From positions 62,001 to 126,000 of the forward strand of contig NZ_JABACI010000001.1 in assembly GCF_012524205.1 (NCBI RefSeq): a DNA stretch of 64,000 nucleotides, written 5' to 3'. Shown here one piece after another: positions 47,287 through 55,590 of this stretch. The translations under genes were made by a program, and so were the position numbers. Source of the DNA: Microbacterium salsuginis (lineage in GTDB: Bacteria > Actinomycetota > Actinomycetes > Actinomycetales > Microbacteriaceae). Each line of letters begins with the position of its first letter. Positions within the stretch are counted from its first letter, which is position 1. The notes beneath the pieces are model-generated. The model was not told the DNA's origin. It ran no database searches and worked only from the letters and a program-made list of their open reading frames with translations.

Positions 47287-47937
47287 TTACTCGGCCGCTT
47301 CGCCACCCTCTTCGGCCTGCTCGGCCTGCTCCGACTGCTCGGCGGCGACCTCGGCATCGGCCTCGGCGATCTCGTCCTCGGCGGCCAGCGTGGAGGCCGG
47401 AACCGAGATCGCGACGACCAGGACCTCGGGGTCGGCGGCGAGCGTCGCACCCTTGGGCAGCTTCAGGTCGGCCGCGGTGATGTGCGTGCCGTCCTCGAGG
47501 CCCTCGACGTCGACCTCGATGTTCTGCGGGATGTGGGTCGCCTCGACCTCGAGCGCGATGGTCTGCGCGTCGAGGTTCGCGATGGTGCCGGCGAACGGCT
47601 CGCCCACGACGAGGATCGGAACCTCGACCTGGACCTTCTCGCCCTTCTTGACGACGAGGAGGTCGATGTGCTCGATGACCTGGTGCACCGGGTCCTTCTG
47701 GACGTCCTTGACGAGCGTCAGCTGGTGGGTGCCGTTCACGTCGAGCTCGAGCACCGCGTTCGCGCGGCGGATGAGCAGCGCGGTCTGGTGACCGGGCAGC
47801 GCGACGTGCACGGGCTCGGTGCCGTGGCCGTAGATGACGGCGGGGATCTTGCCGGCCGCGCGAAGACGGCGGGCGAAGCCCTTGCCGAAGTTCTCGCGGA
47901 GCTCGGCGTGGACCTTGGTGTCGGGTTCGGTCGACAT
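47287..47937 (-). CDS. rplY: 50S ribosomal protein L25/general stress protein Ctc
   Basis: A 216-aa long-form L25 that binds 5S rRNA. The N-terminal L25 domain (about 1-95) begins VHAELRENFGKGFARRLRAA; the C-terminal TL5 domain (about 100-190) includes PILVVGEPFAGTIANLDA; the tail is Glu/Ala-rich. ATG 47937 has AAGGAGAACC upstream. A CATAAT -10-like element at 48017-48022 would give a leader of about 70 bases. Confidence 0.97.
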   Translation of the reverse strand: MSTEPDTKVHAELRENFGKGFARRLRAAGKIPAVIYGHGTEPVHVALPGHQTALLIRRANAVLELDVNGTHQLTLVKDVQKDPVHQVIEHIDLLVVKKGEKVQVEVPILVVGEPFAGTIANLDAQTIALEVEATHIPQNIEVDVEGLEDGTHITAADLKLPKGATLAADPEVLVVAISVPASTLAAEDEIAEADAEVAAEQSEQAEQAEEGGEAAE

Positions 47938-48016
47938 GGTTCTCCTTGGGGGCGCGTGGCCCGTTTCTGTGCGGCTCGAAGCCGGATGAATCGGTCTGCG
48001 CGGTGGCAGGCCCGGG

Positions 48017-48022
48017 ATTATG
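48017..48022 (-). promoter_or_regulatory. -10-like CATAAT for rplY
   Basis: CATAAT on the minus strand lies 9 bases after a 12-mer (GTTCGAGTCGAG) that also occurs upstream of the divergent microprotein gene. Confidence 0.4.
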
Positions 48023-48031
48023 GGATCTGTT

Positions 48032-48154
48032 CTCGACTCGAACGCACACGCGTGAGGAAAGCCAGTTGGGCCTGCATCACCGCGTCGATCACGGATGCCG
48101 CAACCCGCCGCTGCCGCCGGGCGCGAGGCATCCCTCGCCGAAGTTCGAGTCGAG
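48032..48154. repeat. 12-bp inverted repeat between divergent genes
   Basis: CTCGACTCGAAC at 48032-48043 is the exact reverse complement of GTTCGAGTCGAG at 48143-48154, with 99 bases between. Relative to each divergent promoter the 12-mer has the same orientation. Apart from this and the promoters the 285-base gap (47938-48222) shows nothing recognisable. Confidence 0.8.
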
Positions 48155-48171
48155 TCTACCAGCGCCCCCGC

Positions 48172-48177
48172 TACGAT
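48172..48177 (+). promoter_or_regulatory. -10 hexamer TACGAT for the 40-aa gene
   Basis: TACGAT lies 17 bases after the right-hand 12-mer copy and predicts a leader of about 39 bases with a GGAGG ribosome site. Confidence 0.5.
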
Positions 48178-48222
48178 GAGGAACGCCCCCGCTTCACGAC
48201 CCTGCGGGCGACGGAGGATCCC

Positions 48223-48345
48223 ATGGAATACGGCTTCTGGTCCCACGCACTGCTGTGGCTGATCGGCGCGATGGCGGCCATCGGCGGCCTCGGCGTCGTC
48301 CTGTCCTTCTGGGGTCTCGGGCGTCAGGCCTACCGCAAGGACTGA
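48223..48345 (+). CDS. 40-aa membrane microprotein
   Basis: A 40-residue protein with a single strongly hydrophobic helix (about 9-30, HALLWLIGAMAAIGGLGVVL) and a short basic end (GLGRQAYRKD). ATG 48223 has ACGGAGG five bases upstream and a -10 at a suitable distance, so it is likely translated. I do not recognise it; single-pass microproteins often bind larger membrane complexes. It ends four bases before the convergent gluconokinase. Confidence 0.65.
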   Translation: MEYGFWSHALLWLIGAMAAIGGLGVVLSFWGLGRQAYRKD

Positions 48346-48349
48346 ACGG

Positions 48350-48883
48350 TCACTGCGACGTCCCCCACCGCGCGTCGAGCGCGCGGGTGATCTCGGTCAC
48401 GACATCGTGGGGAGCGCGGTCGTTGTCCACCACGACACCCGGCTCGTCATCGTCGAGGTTCTCCAGCGCCTGCAGCTGCGACGCCAGCAGGGCCGGAGGC
48501 ATGAAGTGCTGGCGCGTGCTCATGCGTCGCTCGAGTTCGCCGGGCGAGACGCGCAGCTCCACGAACACGGCGTTGGCCGCCCCCTCGAGGATTCGTTCCC
48601 GATAGCGGCGTGCCAGCGCCGAGCAGGCGACGACGGCACCCTCGGTCGCCGAGGCGAGCGCGTCCGCCACGATGTCGAGCCATGGCATCCGGTCGGTGTC
48701 GTCCAACGGCGTGCCGGCCGCCATCTTGGCCACGTTCCCGGCCGGATGCAGGTCGTCCGCATCGATGAACGCGACGCCCAGACGCTCGGCGAGCACCGCG
48801 CCCACGACAGACTTGCCCGACCCGCTCGGGCCCATCACGACGATGCGCCGTCGTCCGGTCTCCGTCTGTTCTCCCTGGGCCAC
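48350..48883 (-). CDS. gntK: Gluconokinase
   Basis: A 177-aa P-loop kinase phosphorylating D-gluconate to 6-phosphogluconate. Walker A is GPSGSGKSVVG; the gluconate-kinase motifs FIDADDLHPAGNVAKMAAG and PLDDTDRMPWL are clear, followed by ACSALARRYRERI and STRQHFMPPALLASQ. It is divergent from gnd, whose enzyme uses its product. A -10 lies 6 bases before GTG 48883. Confidence 0.95.
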   Translation of the reverse strand: MAQGEQTETGRRRIVVMGPSGSGKSVVGAVLAERLGVAFIDADDLHPAGNVAKMAAGTPLDDTDRMPWLDIVADALASATEGAVVACSALARRYRERILEGAANAVFVELRVSPGELERRMSTRQHFMPPALLASQLQALENLDDDEPGVVVDNDRAPHDVVTEITRALDARWGTSQ

Positions 48884-48889
48884 GCGGCC

Positions 48890-48895
48890 ACGTTA
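48890..48895 (-). promoter_or_regulatory. -10 hexamer TAACGT, 6 nt before gntK start
   Basis: TAACGT on the minus strand ends 6 bases before GTG 48883. It lies about 80 bases from the divergent gnd promoter. Confidence 0.6.
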
Positions 48896-48971
48896 GCGGA
48901 CCGGGCTCACATCCCCGCCGCGCGCGGCGTGAGCACCCCGCCACGCGGTGTAACACGGATGGACCAGACTC

Positions 48972-48977
48972 TAGGCT
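48972..48977 (+). promoter_or_regulatory. -10 hexamer TAGGCT for gnd
   Basis: TAGGCT predicts a transcript start near 48984 and a ~22-base leader that contains the CAGGAG ribosome site of gnd. Confidence 0.55.
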
Positions 48978-49005
48978 GGATGTGACCCCGACCCCAGGAG
49001 CATGT

Positions 49006-50613
49006 GTGTCTTCGAACGATCCTTCGCGCACCGGCGAGCAGGCCCAGACCAGCATCTCGACCGATCAGGACCAGGCTCCTGACCAGGCCACGACGGCGCA
49101 CGAGGCCGCCCCCGCCGCCGAGGACGTCCCTCGCCCGACTCCGGAGCCGGAGGGTCCGGATGCTGTCGCCGCAGCGACCGCGAACATCGGCGTCGTGGGA
49201 CTCGCGGTGATGGGCTCGAACCTGGCTCGCAATCTCGCCAGTCGTGAGGGCAACACCGTCGCTGTGTTCAATCGCAGCCGCTCCAAGACCGACGAGCTGC
49301 TCGCGACCCACCCCGAGGCGAACTTCGTCTCGGCGTTCTCGTACGAGGAGTTCGCCGCGTCGCTGACCACGCCGCGAACCGCGGTGATCATGGTCAAGGC
49401 CGGCAAGGCGACGGATGCGGTCATCGACGCGCTCGTGAACGTCTTCGAGCCTGGCGACATCATCGTCGACGGCGGCAACGCCCTCTTCACCGACACCATC
49501 CGCCGCGAGAAGGCCGTGCGCGAGACCGGTATCAACTTCGTCGGCATGGGCGTCTCGGGCGGCGAGGAGGGCGCGCTGCTCGGCCCGTCGCTCATGCCCG
49601 GCGGCTCGGACGAGTCATGGATCACGCTCGGACCGATCCTGCGCTCCATCGCCGCCGTCGCCGAGGGCGAGCCCTGCGTCACCCACGTCGGCCACGACGG
49701 CGCCGGGCACTTCGTGAAGATGGTGCACAACGGCATCGAGTACGCCGACATGCAGCTGATCGCCGAAGCGTACGACCTGATCCGCCGAGGCACCGGCAAG
49801 TCCCCCGCCGAGATCGCCGACGTGTTCGCCGAATGGAACCGCGGCGAACTCGAGTCGTACCTGATCGAGATCACCGCCGAAGTGCTGCGGCAGGTTGACG
49901 CGGCCACCGGCAAGCCCCTCGTGGACGTCATCGTCGACCAGGCCGGCGCGAAGGGCACCGGCGCGTGGACGGTGCAGACCGCGCTGTCGCTGGGGGTGCC
50001 GGTCTCGGGCATCGCCGAAGCCACGTTCGCGCGCTCGCTGTCCTCGCACCCCGAGCAGCGCGCCATCTCGCGCTCGCTGCCGGGCGCGGAGGAGGACCTC
50101 GAGGTCGAGGACGTCGACGCCTTCATCGAGGACGTGCGCCTCGCGCTGTACGCGTCCAAGATCGTCGCCTACAGCCAGGGCTTCGACGAGATCCGCGCCG
50201 GCGCCGCCGAGTACGGCTGGAACATCGATCTCGGCGCCATCGCCAAGATCTGGCGCGGCGGCTGCATCATCCGTGCGCAGTTCCTCAACCGCATCACCGA
50301 GGCGTACGCCGAAGCCCCCGACCTGGCGGTGCTGCTGACCGCGCCGTACTTCGTCGACGCACTCGGCCGGGCCCAGGGCGCGTGGCGCCGCATCGTATCG
50401 ACCTCGGCGAACGCCGGCATCCCCGCCCCCGCGTTCTCGTCGTCGCTGGCGTACTACGACGGCCTGCGCGCCGAGCGCCTGCCCGCCGCCCTCATCCAGG
50501 GCCAGCGCGACTTCTTCGGCGCCCACACCTACAAGCGCATCGACAAGGACGGCACCTTCCACACGCTGTGGTCCGGCGACCGCACCGAGATCGAGGCCGA
50601 AGACACCCACTGA
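49006..50613 (+). CDS. gnd: 6-Phosphogluconate dehydrogenase, decarboxylating
   Basis: A 535-aa NADP-dependent enzyme making ribulose 5-phosphate and NADPH in the pentose phosphate pathway. The Rossmann motif IGVVGLAVMGSNLARN starts near residue 63; the signature region is ILRSIAAVAEGEPCVTHVGH, followed by GAGHFVKMVHNGIEY. The ~60 residues before the fold are a Thr/Ala/Pro/Glu-rich extension not found in standard 470-aa enzymes. GTG 49006 has CAGGAG upstream; a GTG at 48982 would lie too close to the -10. It is divergent from gntK, which makes its substrate. Confidence 0.96.
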   Translation: MSSNDPSRTGEQAQTSISTDQDQAPDQATTAHEAAPAAEDVPRPTPEPEGPDAVAAATANIGVVGLAVMGSNLARNLASREGNTVAVFNRSRSKTDELLATHPEANFVSAFSYEEFAASLTTPRTAVIMVKAGKATDAVIDALVNVFEPGDIIVDGGNALFTDTIRREKAVRETGINFVGMGVSGGEEGALLGPSLMPGGSDESWITLGPILRSIAAVAEGEPCVTHVGHDGAGHFVKMVHNGIEYADMQLIAEAYDLIRRGTGKSPAEIADVFAEWNRGELESYLIEITAEVLRQVDAATGKPLVDVIVDQAGAKGTGAWTVQTALSLGVPVSGIAEATFARSLSSHPEQRAISRSLPGAEEDLEVEDVDAFIEDVRLALYASKIVAYSQGFDEIRAGAAEYGWNIDLGAIAKIWRGGCIIRAQFLNRITEAYAEAPDLAVLLTAPYFVDALGRAQGAWRRIVSTSANAGIPAPAFSSSLAYYDGLRAERLPAALIQGQRDFFGAHTYKRIDKDGTFHTLWSGDRTEIEAEDTH

Positions 50614-50664
50614 GCGATGGACCCGCGAGAGTCGCGCATCGCGCGTCCCTCGTGGTAGCACGCA

Positions 50665-50696
50665 GAAGGCCGGGCACCCGCGGGTGCCCGGCCTTC
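50665..50696. terminator. 32-bp perfect palindrome between convergent genes
   Basis: GAAGGCCGGGCACCCG and its exact reverse complement abut with no loop. The palindrome lies between gnd and the convergent oxidoreductase and can terminate both. Confidence 0.85.
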
Positions 50697-50710
50697 GTGC
50701 GTCGCGGGGT

Positions 50711-52036
50711 TCAGGCCGGCGCGATGTTGTGGTTGCGCCGGAACACGTTCTGCGGATCCCATTCGCGCTTGACGGCGGCCAGGCGCGCCATCGTGTCGGC
50801 CGGGTACATCCGCTGGGCCCACGAAGGGTCGGTCGATGTCGTGAAGTTGCCGTACACGCCCGCGCCGAGCGCCTCGATCGCGTCCCATGCCGCCAGCGCG
50901 CCGGCGCGGCCGGCGTCGTCGAGCATGCCGGGTACGTCGAACGCCCCCGCCATCGCGAACCACGTCGCATCTCGCGCGGGGAAGGGCGTGTCGGCCTGCG
51001 GGACGTCGGCGTAGGCGCCGCCGAGCGATCGCAGGAACGCCACCGACGCCGGATTCTGCTGGCGGAAGGCGACGATCCGCTCGATCGCGTCGTCACTCAA
51101 TTCGCGCAGCAGCGTATTGCCGCCGACGAACCCGGGCATGGGGTGCTCGGGATCGAACTCGGGCGTCTCGAGGAGGATGTCGGGGTACGACTGCACCCCG
51201 AACTCGCGTTCGGCCAGGCCGGGCGTCTCGGAGAGAGGGGCGAGGGCACGTCGTGCCGCGTCCTCGTCATCGCCGATCCACACCGCGGTGATGGTCGCGC
51301 CAGCGGGAGCGCTGGGATCCATCGCCGGAACATCCATGTACGTCACGGTGAGGTCGCGGGGCGCGTCGGTCATGACGTCGCGCAGGGCACGCAGCACCGG
51401 GCGCGCATCGCCCTCGACGCCGAGCACGGCCACGACGACACGGTCGAGCGGGTGCGCCTCGAAGTCGAACCGCGTGACGACGCCGAAGTTGCCGCCCCCG
51501 CCCCGCAGCGCCCACATCAGCTCGGGGTGCGAGGCATCCGTCACCTCGACGACATCCCCTCCGGCTGTCACGAGTTGGGCGCCGACCAGCTGATCGGCGG
51601 CAAGTCCCCATGCGCGGACCATCCAGCCGATGCCGCCGCCGAGCGTGAGCCCGCCGACGCCGACCGAGGCTGTGTCGCCCGAGCTGATGCCGAGCCCATG
51701 CTCGGAGAGCGTGTGCGCCACGGCGCCCCACTGCGCGCCGCCGCCGACGCGGACGCGGGTGCCCTCGACCGAGATGTCGTCGAGGGCGGAGATGTCGATC
51801 GTGACGCCGCCGGCCACGGTGCCCCACGCGCTGTGCCCGCCACTGCGGACCAGGACGTCGAGCCGCTCGGCGGCGGCGTATCGGACGGCGCCGCGCACGT
51901 CGTCGACGGTGCCGGCGCGGATGATGAGGGCGGGTTCTCCGATGCCGGAGTGGAAACGGCGGGCGGACTCCCAGTCGGAGTCGCCCGGACGGATGACGGT
52001 ACCGCCGATGGCGGTGGTGAGCTCGTCGATGGTCAT
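50711..52036 (-). CDS. FAD-binding oxidoreductase, berberine-bridge (BBE) type
   Basis: A 441-aa flavoprotein. The PCMH domain has VLVRSGGHSAWG, with His68 as the likely covalent FAD ligand, and SVGVGGLTLGGGIGW. The C-terminal BBE motif is at WDPQNVFRRNHNI. In bicovalent members a cysteine lies near the second site; here that stretch reads SGDTASVG, so only the histidine link is expected. Substrate unknown (sugars, phenolics and antibiotics are all known in the family). ATG 52036 follows a TATGTT -10 by 7 bases. Confidence 0.9.
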   Translation of the reverse strand: MTIDELTTAIGGTVIRPGDSDWESARRFHSGIGEPALIIRAGTVDDVRGAVRYAAAERLDVLVRSGGHSAWGTVAGGVTIDISALDDISVEGTRVRVGGGAQWGAVAHTLSEHGLGISSGDTASVGVGGLTLGGGIGWMVRAWGLAADQLVGAQLVTAGGDVVEVTDASHPELMWALRGGGGNFGVVTRFDFEAHPLDRVVVAVLGVEGDARPVLRALRDVMTDAPRDLTVTYMDVPAMDPSAPAGATITAVWIGDDEDAARRALAPLSETPGLAEREFGVQSYPDILLETPEFDPEHPMPGFVGGNTLLRELSDDAIERIVAFRQQNPASVAFLRSLGGAYADVPQADTPFPARDATWFAMAGAFDVPGMLDDAGRAGALAAWDAIEALGAGVYGNFTTSTDPSWAQRMYPADTMARLAAVKREWDPQNVFRRNHNIAPA

Positions 52037-52043
52037 GACGGCA

Positions 52044-52049
52044 AACATA
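52044..52049 (-). promoter_or_regulatory. -10 hexamer TATGTT, 7 nt before start
   Basis: TATGTT on the minus strand ends 7 bases before ATG 52036 of the BBE-type oxidoreductase. Confidence 0.5.
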
Positions 52050-52151
52050 GAGCGCACCGCCGACATCCGGCACCGTTGTTCGCCGTCAGCGAGTGAGACA
52101 CGCCGGGACTCCCGCCGACACCCGGCCGTGCACGAGGTCGGCCGTGCCGCG

Positions 52152-52157
52152 TAGGCT
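52152..52157 (+). promoter_or_regulatory. -10 hexamer TAGGCT, 7 nt before start
   Basis: TAGGCT ends 7 bases before GTG 52165 of the epimerase-like gene. Confidence 0.65.
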
Positions 52158-52164
52158 CGGCGCT

Positions 52165-53154
52165 GTGACGAGCATCCTGTACATCGGCGGAACCGGGACC
52201 ATCAGCGCGGCTTGCGTGCGACGGTCGGTGGCACGAGGCGACGAGGTCACCGTGCTCAATCGCGGGACCGCTCGACGCCCGTTGCCGGACGAGGTCGAGG
52301 TCGTCCACGCCGATGTGCGCGACAGCGATGCCGTGCGCAGTGCGCTCCAGGGCCGGCAGTTCGATGTCGTCGCCGAATTCCTGGCATTCACCCCGGATCA
52401 CGTGGCCGCCGACCTCGAGCTGTTCGAGGGCCGCACCGGCCAGTACGTCTTCATCAGCTCGGCATCGGCGTACGAGAAGCCGCCCCGTCGCGTGCCGGTG
52501 ACCGAGTCGACGCCGCTGCGCAACCCGTTCTGGGGATATTCGCGCGACAAGATCGCGTGCGAGGACGTCCTGGTCGCCGCGCACCGCGAGCGGGGACTGC
52601 CGGTCACGATCGTCCGTCCGTCGCACACCTACGACGAGCGGCTGCTGCCGACGCTCGGCGGCTGGACCGACATCGCGCGGATGCGCGCGGGCCGCCCGGT
52701 GATCGTGCACGGCGACGGCACCACCCAGTGGACGATCACGCACAGCGACGACTTCGCCGTCGCCTTCACGGCGCTCCTCGGAAACCCGGCGGCGATCGGC
52801 GACTCGTTCACGATCACGGGCACCCACGCGCCGACGTGGAACCAGATCTACGGCTGGCTCGCCGACGCCGCGGGCGTCGCCGAGCCCGACCTCGTGCATG
52901 TCGCCTCGGAGACGATCGCCGCGTTCGCGCCCGACCTCGGTCCGACCCTGATCGGCGACAAGGCCCATTCGATGGTGTTCGACAACTCGAAGATCTCGGC
53001 GCTCGCCCCCGAGTTCCGCACCACGATCACCTTCGACGAGGGCGCTCGACGCATCCTCGCCCACTACGACGCCCACCCGCAGGACCAGAGGGTGGACGCG
53101 GACCGCGACGCGGTGTTCGATCGCATCGCGGCCCACGCCCGCACCGCGGGCTGA
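52165..53154 (+). CDS. NAD-dependent epimerase/dehydratase-family protein (atypical SDR)
   Basis: A 329-aa short-chain dehydrogenase relative. The nucleotide motif is ILYIGGTGTIS at the N-terminus; SSASAYEK and Tyr-Ser-Arg-Asp-Lys in FWGYSRDKIACE give the catalytic Ser/YxxxK set. RPSHTYDERLLPT and the C-terminal domain fit sugar-nucleotide epimerase/reductase relatives. Substrate is not assigned. It ends three bases before the convergent ABC ATPase stop. Confidence 0.88.
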   Translation: MTSILYIGGTGTISAACVRRSVARGDEVTVLNRGTARRPLPDEVEVVHADVRDSDAVRSALQGRQFDVVAEFLAFTPDHVAADLELFEGRTGQYVFISSASAYEKPPRRVPVTESTPLRNPFWGYSRDKIACEDVLVAAHRERGLPVTIVRPSHTYDERLLPTLGGWTDIARMRAGRPVIVHGDGTTQWTITHSDDFAVAFTALLGNPAAIGDSFTITGTHAPTWNQIYGWLADAAGVAEPDLVHVASETIAAFAPDLGPTLIGDKAHSMVFDNSKISALAPEFRTTITFDEGARRILAHYDAHPQDQRVDADRDAVFDRIAAHARTAG

Positions 53155-53157
53155 CGC

Positions 53158-53898
53158 TCAGCGCGTGATGTCGCGCACCAGACCGCTCGCCAGCCCCAGC
53201 CGTCGACGCGCGCGTCGCGCGACCGCCGAGTCGTGCGTCACCACGATGAGGGTCAGGCCGGTGTCGTTCGGTCCGCCGTCGTTCAGCGCCTGCAGCACCG
53301 TCAGGATCTCGTCGCGCATGCTCTCGTCGAGGTTTCCCGTCGGCTCGTCTGCCAGCAGCACGCGCGGGCGTTTGACGATCGCACGTGCGATCGCGACGCG
53401 CTGCTGCTGACCGCCCGAGAGCTCGCCGGGGCGATGGTCGGCGCGCTCAGCCAGCCCCACACGGGCGAGCGCCTCGGCGACCCGGTCAGCCCGCTCCCGC
53501 TTCGTCAGACGCAGCGGCTCGAGCGCCATGTCGACGTTCTCGCCCGCCGTCAGCGTCGGGATGAGGTTGAAGCTCTGGAACACGAAGCCGATGTCGTGCG
53601 CGCGGATGCGGCTCAGCTCGCCTCCGCTCGCGGCCGAGAGGTCGGTGTCGCCCAGCGTCACCGATCCGCTCGTCGGCCGGTCCAAGGCGCCGAGGAGCTG
53701 CAGCAGAGTGGACTTGCCGCCGCCCGTGGGCCCCTGGATCGTGACGAAGTCCCCCGCCGCGATCTCGAGGTCGACGCCGGCGAGCGCCGACACGACGCGC
53801 CCCTTCTGCCGGTAGGTGCGGGTCGCGCCGGTGAGCCGGTAGAGCGCCGGGGGCGCGGCATCCGGTGTCGCCGGGGACGGGGTGTCGATCATGGTCAT
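53158..53898 (-). CDS. ABC transporter ATP-binding protein (MacB/LolD type)
   Basis: A 246-aa ATPase for the permease just upstream. Walker A is GPTGGGKSTLLQLLG, the Q-loop FVFQSFNLIPTL, the signature LSGGQQQRVAIARA, Walker B VLLADEPTGNLD and the H-loop VVTHD. The 30 residues before the fold are Pro/Thr-rich. ATG 53898 has AGGAG upstream. The pair is likely a MacB-like exporter or mechanotransmission transporter rather than an importer, since no binding protein is present. Confidence 0.95.
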   Translation of the reverse strand: MTMIDTPSPATPDAAPPALYRLTGATRTYRQKGRVVSALAGVDLEIAAGDFVTIQGPTGGGKSTLLQLLGALDRPTSGSVTLGDTDLSAASGGELSRIRAHDIGFVFQSFNLIPTLTAGENVDMALEPLRLTKRERADRVAEALARVGLAERADHRPGELSGGQQQRVAIARAIVKRPRVLLADEPTGNLDESMRDEILTVLQALNDGGPNDTGLTLIVVTHDSAVARRARRRLGLASGLVRDITR

Positions 53899-53967
53899 GG
53901 CGCTGCTCCTGTCGTCGGGTGTGGTCTTCTCACGGGATGTGGCTCGGGTCTCGGGCATCGCGTGCCC

Positions 53968-55425
53968 TCACCCGACCGCGCGCAGGGCTTCGGCCGGACT
54001 GAGCCGCGCTGCCCGCCATCCGCCGAATGCACCGGCGATCAGGCCCCCGATCACGGCGATGCCGACGGCTGCCGCGACCACCCACACCGTGACCGGCGCC
54101 TGCAGCACGATGTCCGCTCCCTGCGCCGTCCCTCCGAGCTCGGAGGCGGGGCCGACCAGGCCGCCGGCCGGTCCCGCGCGCGTCGGTCCGTCGGCCGCGG
54201 GCGCCGTCGAGACCGTGGGTGAGATCAGGTTGATCGCCCAGATGCCCGCGAATCCGATCGCGAGTCCGGCGGCGCCGCCGATCAGCCCCTGCACGACGGA
54301 CTCCCCCGCCACCTGGCTCACGACACGGCCGTTGGACCATCCGATCGCCTTGAGCGTGCCGAACTCGCGGGTGCGACGGGACACCCCGGAGAGAGTGAAC
54401 AGCACCGCGAGCGCGAGCGCCACCGCCAGCACGATGAGCGACAGCCACGTGCCGAGGTTCGTGATCAGCGCCGACGCGCTCGAGAGGGACCCCGAGACCG
54501 AGGCGGCAAGATCCGACTGCGAGCTGACGACTGCATCGGGAAGCTCCTCTTCGAGCGCGGCCTGCACCTGAGCGATCGCATCGGCCGATTCCGCGTGGAC
54601 GTACACCGTCGAGATCACATCCCCGGCCCCCGAGAGCTCCTGCGCGACGTCGAGGGGGATGTAGACGTTCGCCGCCGTGTCGGCCTCGTCGGTGGTGGAG
54701 GTCACGAGGCCGACGATCTGGAACTCGGCTCCTCCGATCTCGAGAGCGTCGCCGACGGCGAGCTCTGCGGATGCCGCATATGCGGCATCCAGCACGGCGG
54801 CGTACTCGCCCTCGTCCGAGACCGCGAGTCCGCGGCCGTCGCTCACCTCGACGGACGACAACGGCCCGGCTTCCGCGCCTGACGCGTCGATGCCGAGCAC
54901 GGTGAACGAGTCCACATCGAACGCGCCGCCGCCGAATCGCGTGACCTCGCCGCCCTGCGCCTCGCCCTCGGGCGCGGCTCCCTGCGTGCCGTCGCCGGGT
55001 GGCTGGGGAAGCTCGCCCGAGAACGTCATGTTGGTGAGGCTGAGCGCACCGGATGCCTCGGCCACGCCGTCGACTCCGGTCACGGCTCCCAGCGTCGACG
55101 CGTCGAGCGTCGACCGCATGGGCTCGGTCATGAGGCGGGACTGGCTGAGCTCGGTCGTGCCGTCCTCTCCCGTCTGGCCACCGTCCGCGCCGAACTCGAA
55201 CGTCTGCGCGCGCATCTCGCCGGGGTCGGCCTGCGCGCCGGTCACGGTCAGGTCCGTGCCCACGCCGTACACCGATTCGAGAGCGTGTGCCTGCGCCTCG
55301 CGCACCCCGGCCGCGAGGGAGTTCACGATCATCACGAGGGCGATCGCGACCGCGAGGCCGGCGGCGACGATGATCGTCTGCTTCTTGCGGCCGGAGAGCT
55401 CCCGCCGCAGATAGGTCGTATACAT
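53968..55425 (-). CDS. ABC transporter permease, FtsX/MacB type
   Basis: A 485-aa permease with one N-terminal helix (about 17-40), a large extracytoplasmic domain of about 290 residues, and three C-terminal helices (about 335-360, 375-405, 445-475), with EFGTLKAIGWSNGRVV as the conserved coupling region. This is the type VII ABC topology. The external domain is Gly/Asp/Ser-rich and has no recognisable fold. ATG 55425 has GGAGGAG upstream. It is divergent from a two-component system, a pairing typical of envelope-stress or peptide-resistance exporters. Confidence 0.93.
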   Translation of the reverse strand: MYTTYLRRELSGRKKQTIIVAAGLAVAIALVMIVNSLAAGVREAQAHALESVYGVGTDLTVTGAQADPGEMRAQTFEFGADGGQTGEDGTTELSQSRLMTEPMRSTLDASTLGAVTGVDGVAEASGALSLTNMTFSGELPQPPGDGTQGAAPEGEAQGGEVTRFGGGAFDVDSFTVLGIDASGAEAGPLSSVEVSDGRGLAVSDEGEYAAVLDAAYAASAELAVGDALEIGGAEFQIVGLVTSTTDEADTAANVYIPLDVAQELSGAGDVISTVYVHAESADAIAQVQAALEEELPDAVVSSQSDLAASVSGSLSSASALITNLGTWLSLIVLAVALALAVLFTLSGVSRRTREFGTLKAIGWSNGRVVSQVAGESVVQGLIGGAAGLAIGFAGIWAINLISPTVSTAPAADGPTRAGPAGGLVGPASELGGTAQGADIVLQAPVTVWVVAAAVGIAVIGGLIAGAFGGWRAARLSPAEALRAVG

Positions 55426-55541
55426 GGGTCTCCTCCTGGCGGGCGCGTTGCCTGCCGTCGGCCAGGAAGCTACGGAACCCGCTCAAGGGCGGCATCAGCG
55501 CGGGCTATGCGGAGGGTATGAACCGTCATTCACAGGTCGCG

Positions 55542-55569
55542 CATAGCGCGCTCCATAGGAACCGCATAG
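55542..55569 (+). promoter_or_regulatory. CATAG direct repeats in the ABC/two-component intergenic region
   Basis: CATAG occurs at 55542-55546, 55554-55558 and 55565-55569 (spacing 12 and 11), plus CTATG at 55505-55509 in opposite orientation. The last copy overlaps the TAGGTT -10 (55567-55572). Spacing of about one helical turn suits tandem OmpR-type dimers, so these may be sites for the regulator encoded next door. Confidence 0.55.
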
Positions 55570-55590
55570 GTTGACGGCCACAATGGACGC

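Noticed and set aside
47938..48222. The T-loop-like GTTCGAGTC copies as tRNA remnants
   Set aside because: No acceptor or anticodon stems can be built around either copy; the shared 12-mer placed before two promoters fits a regulatory site better.
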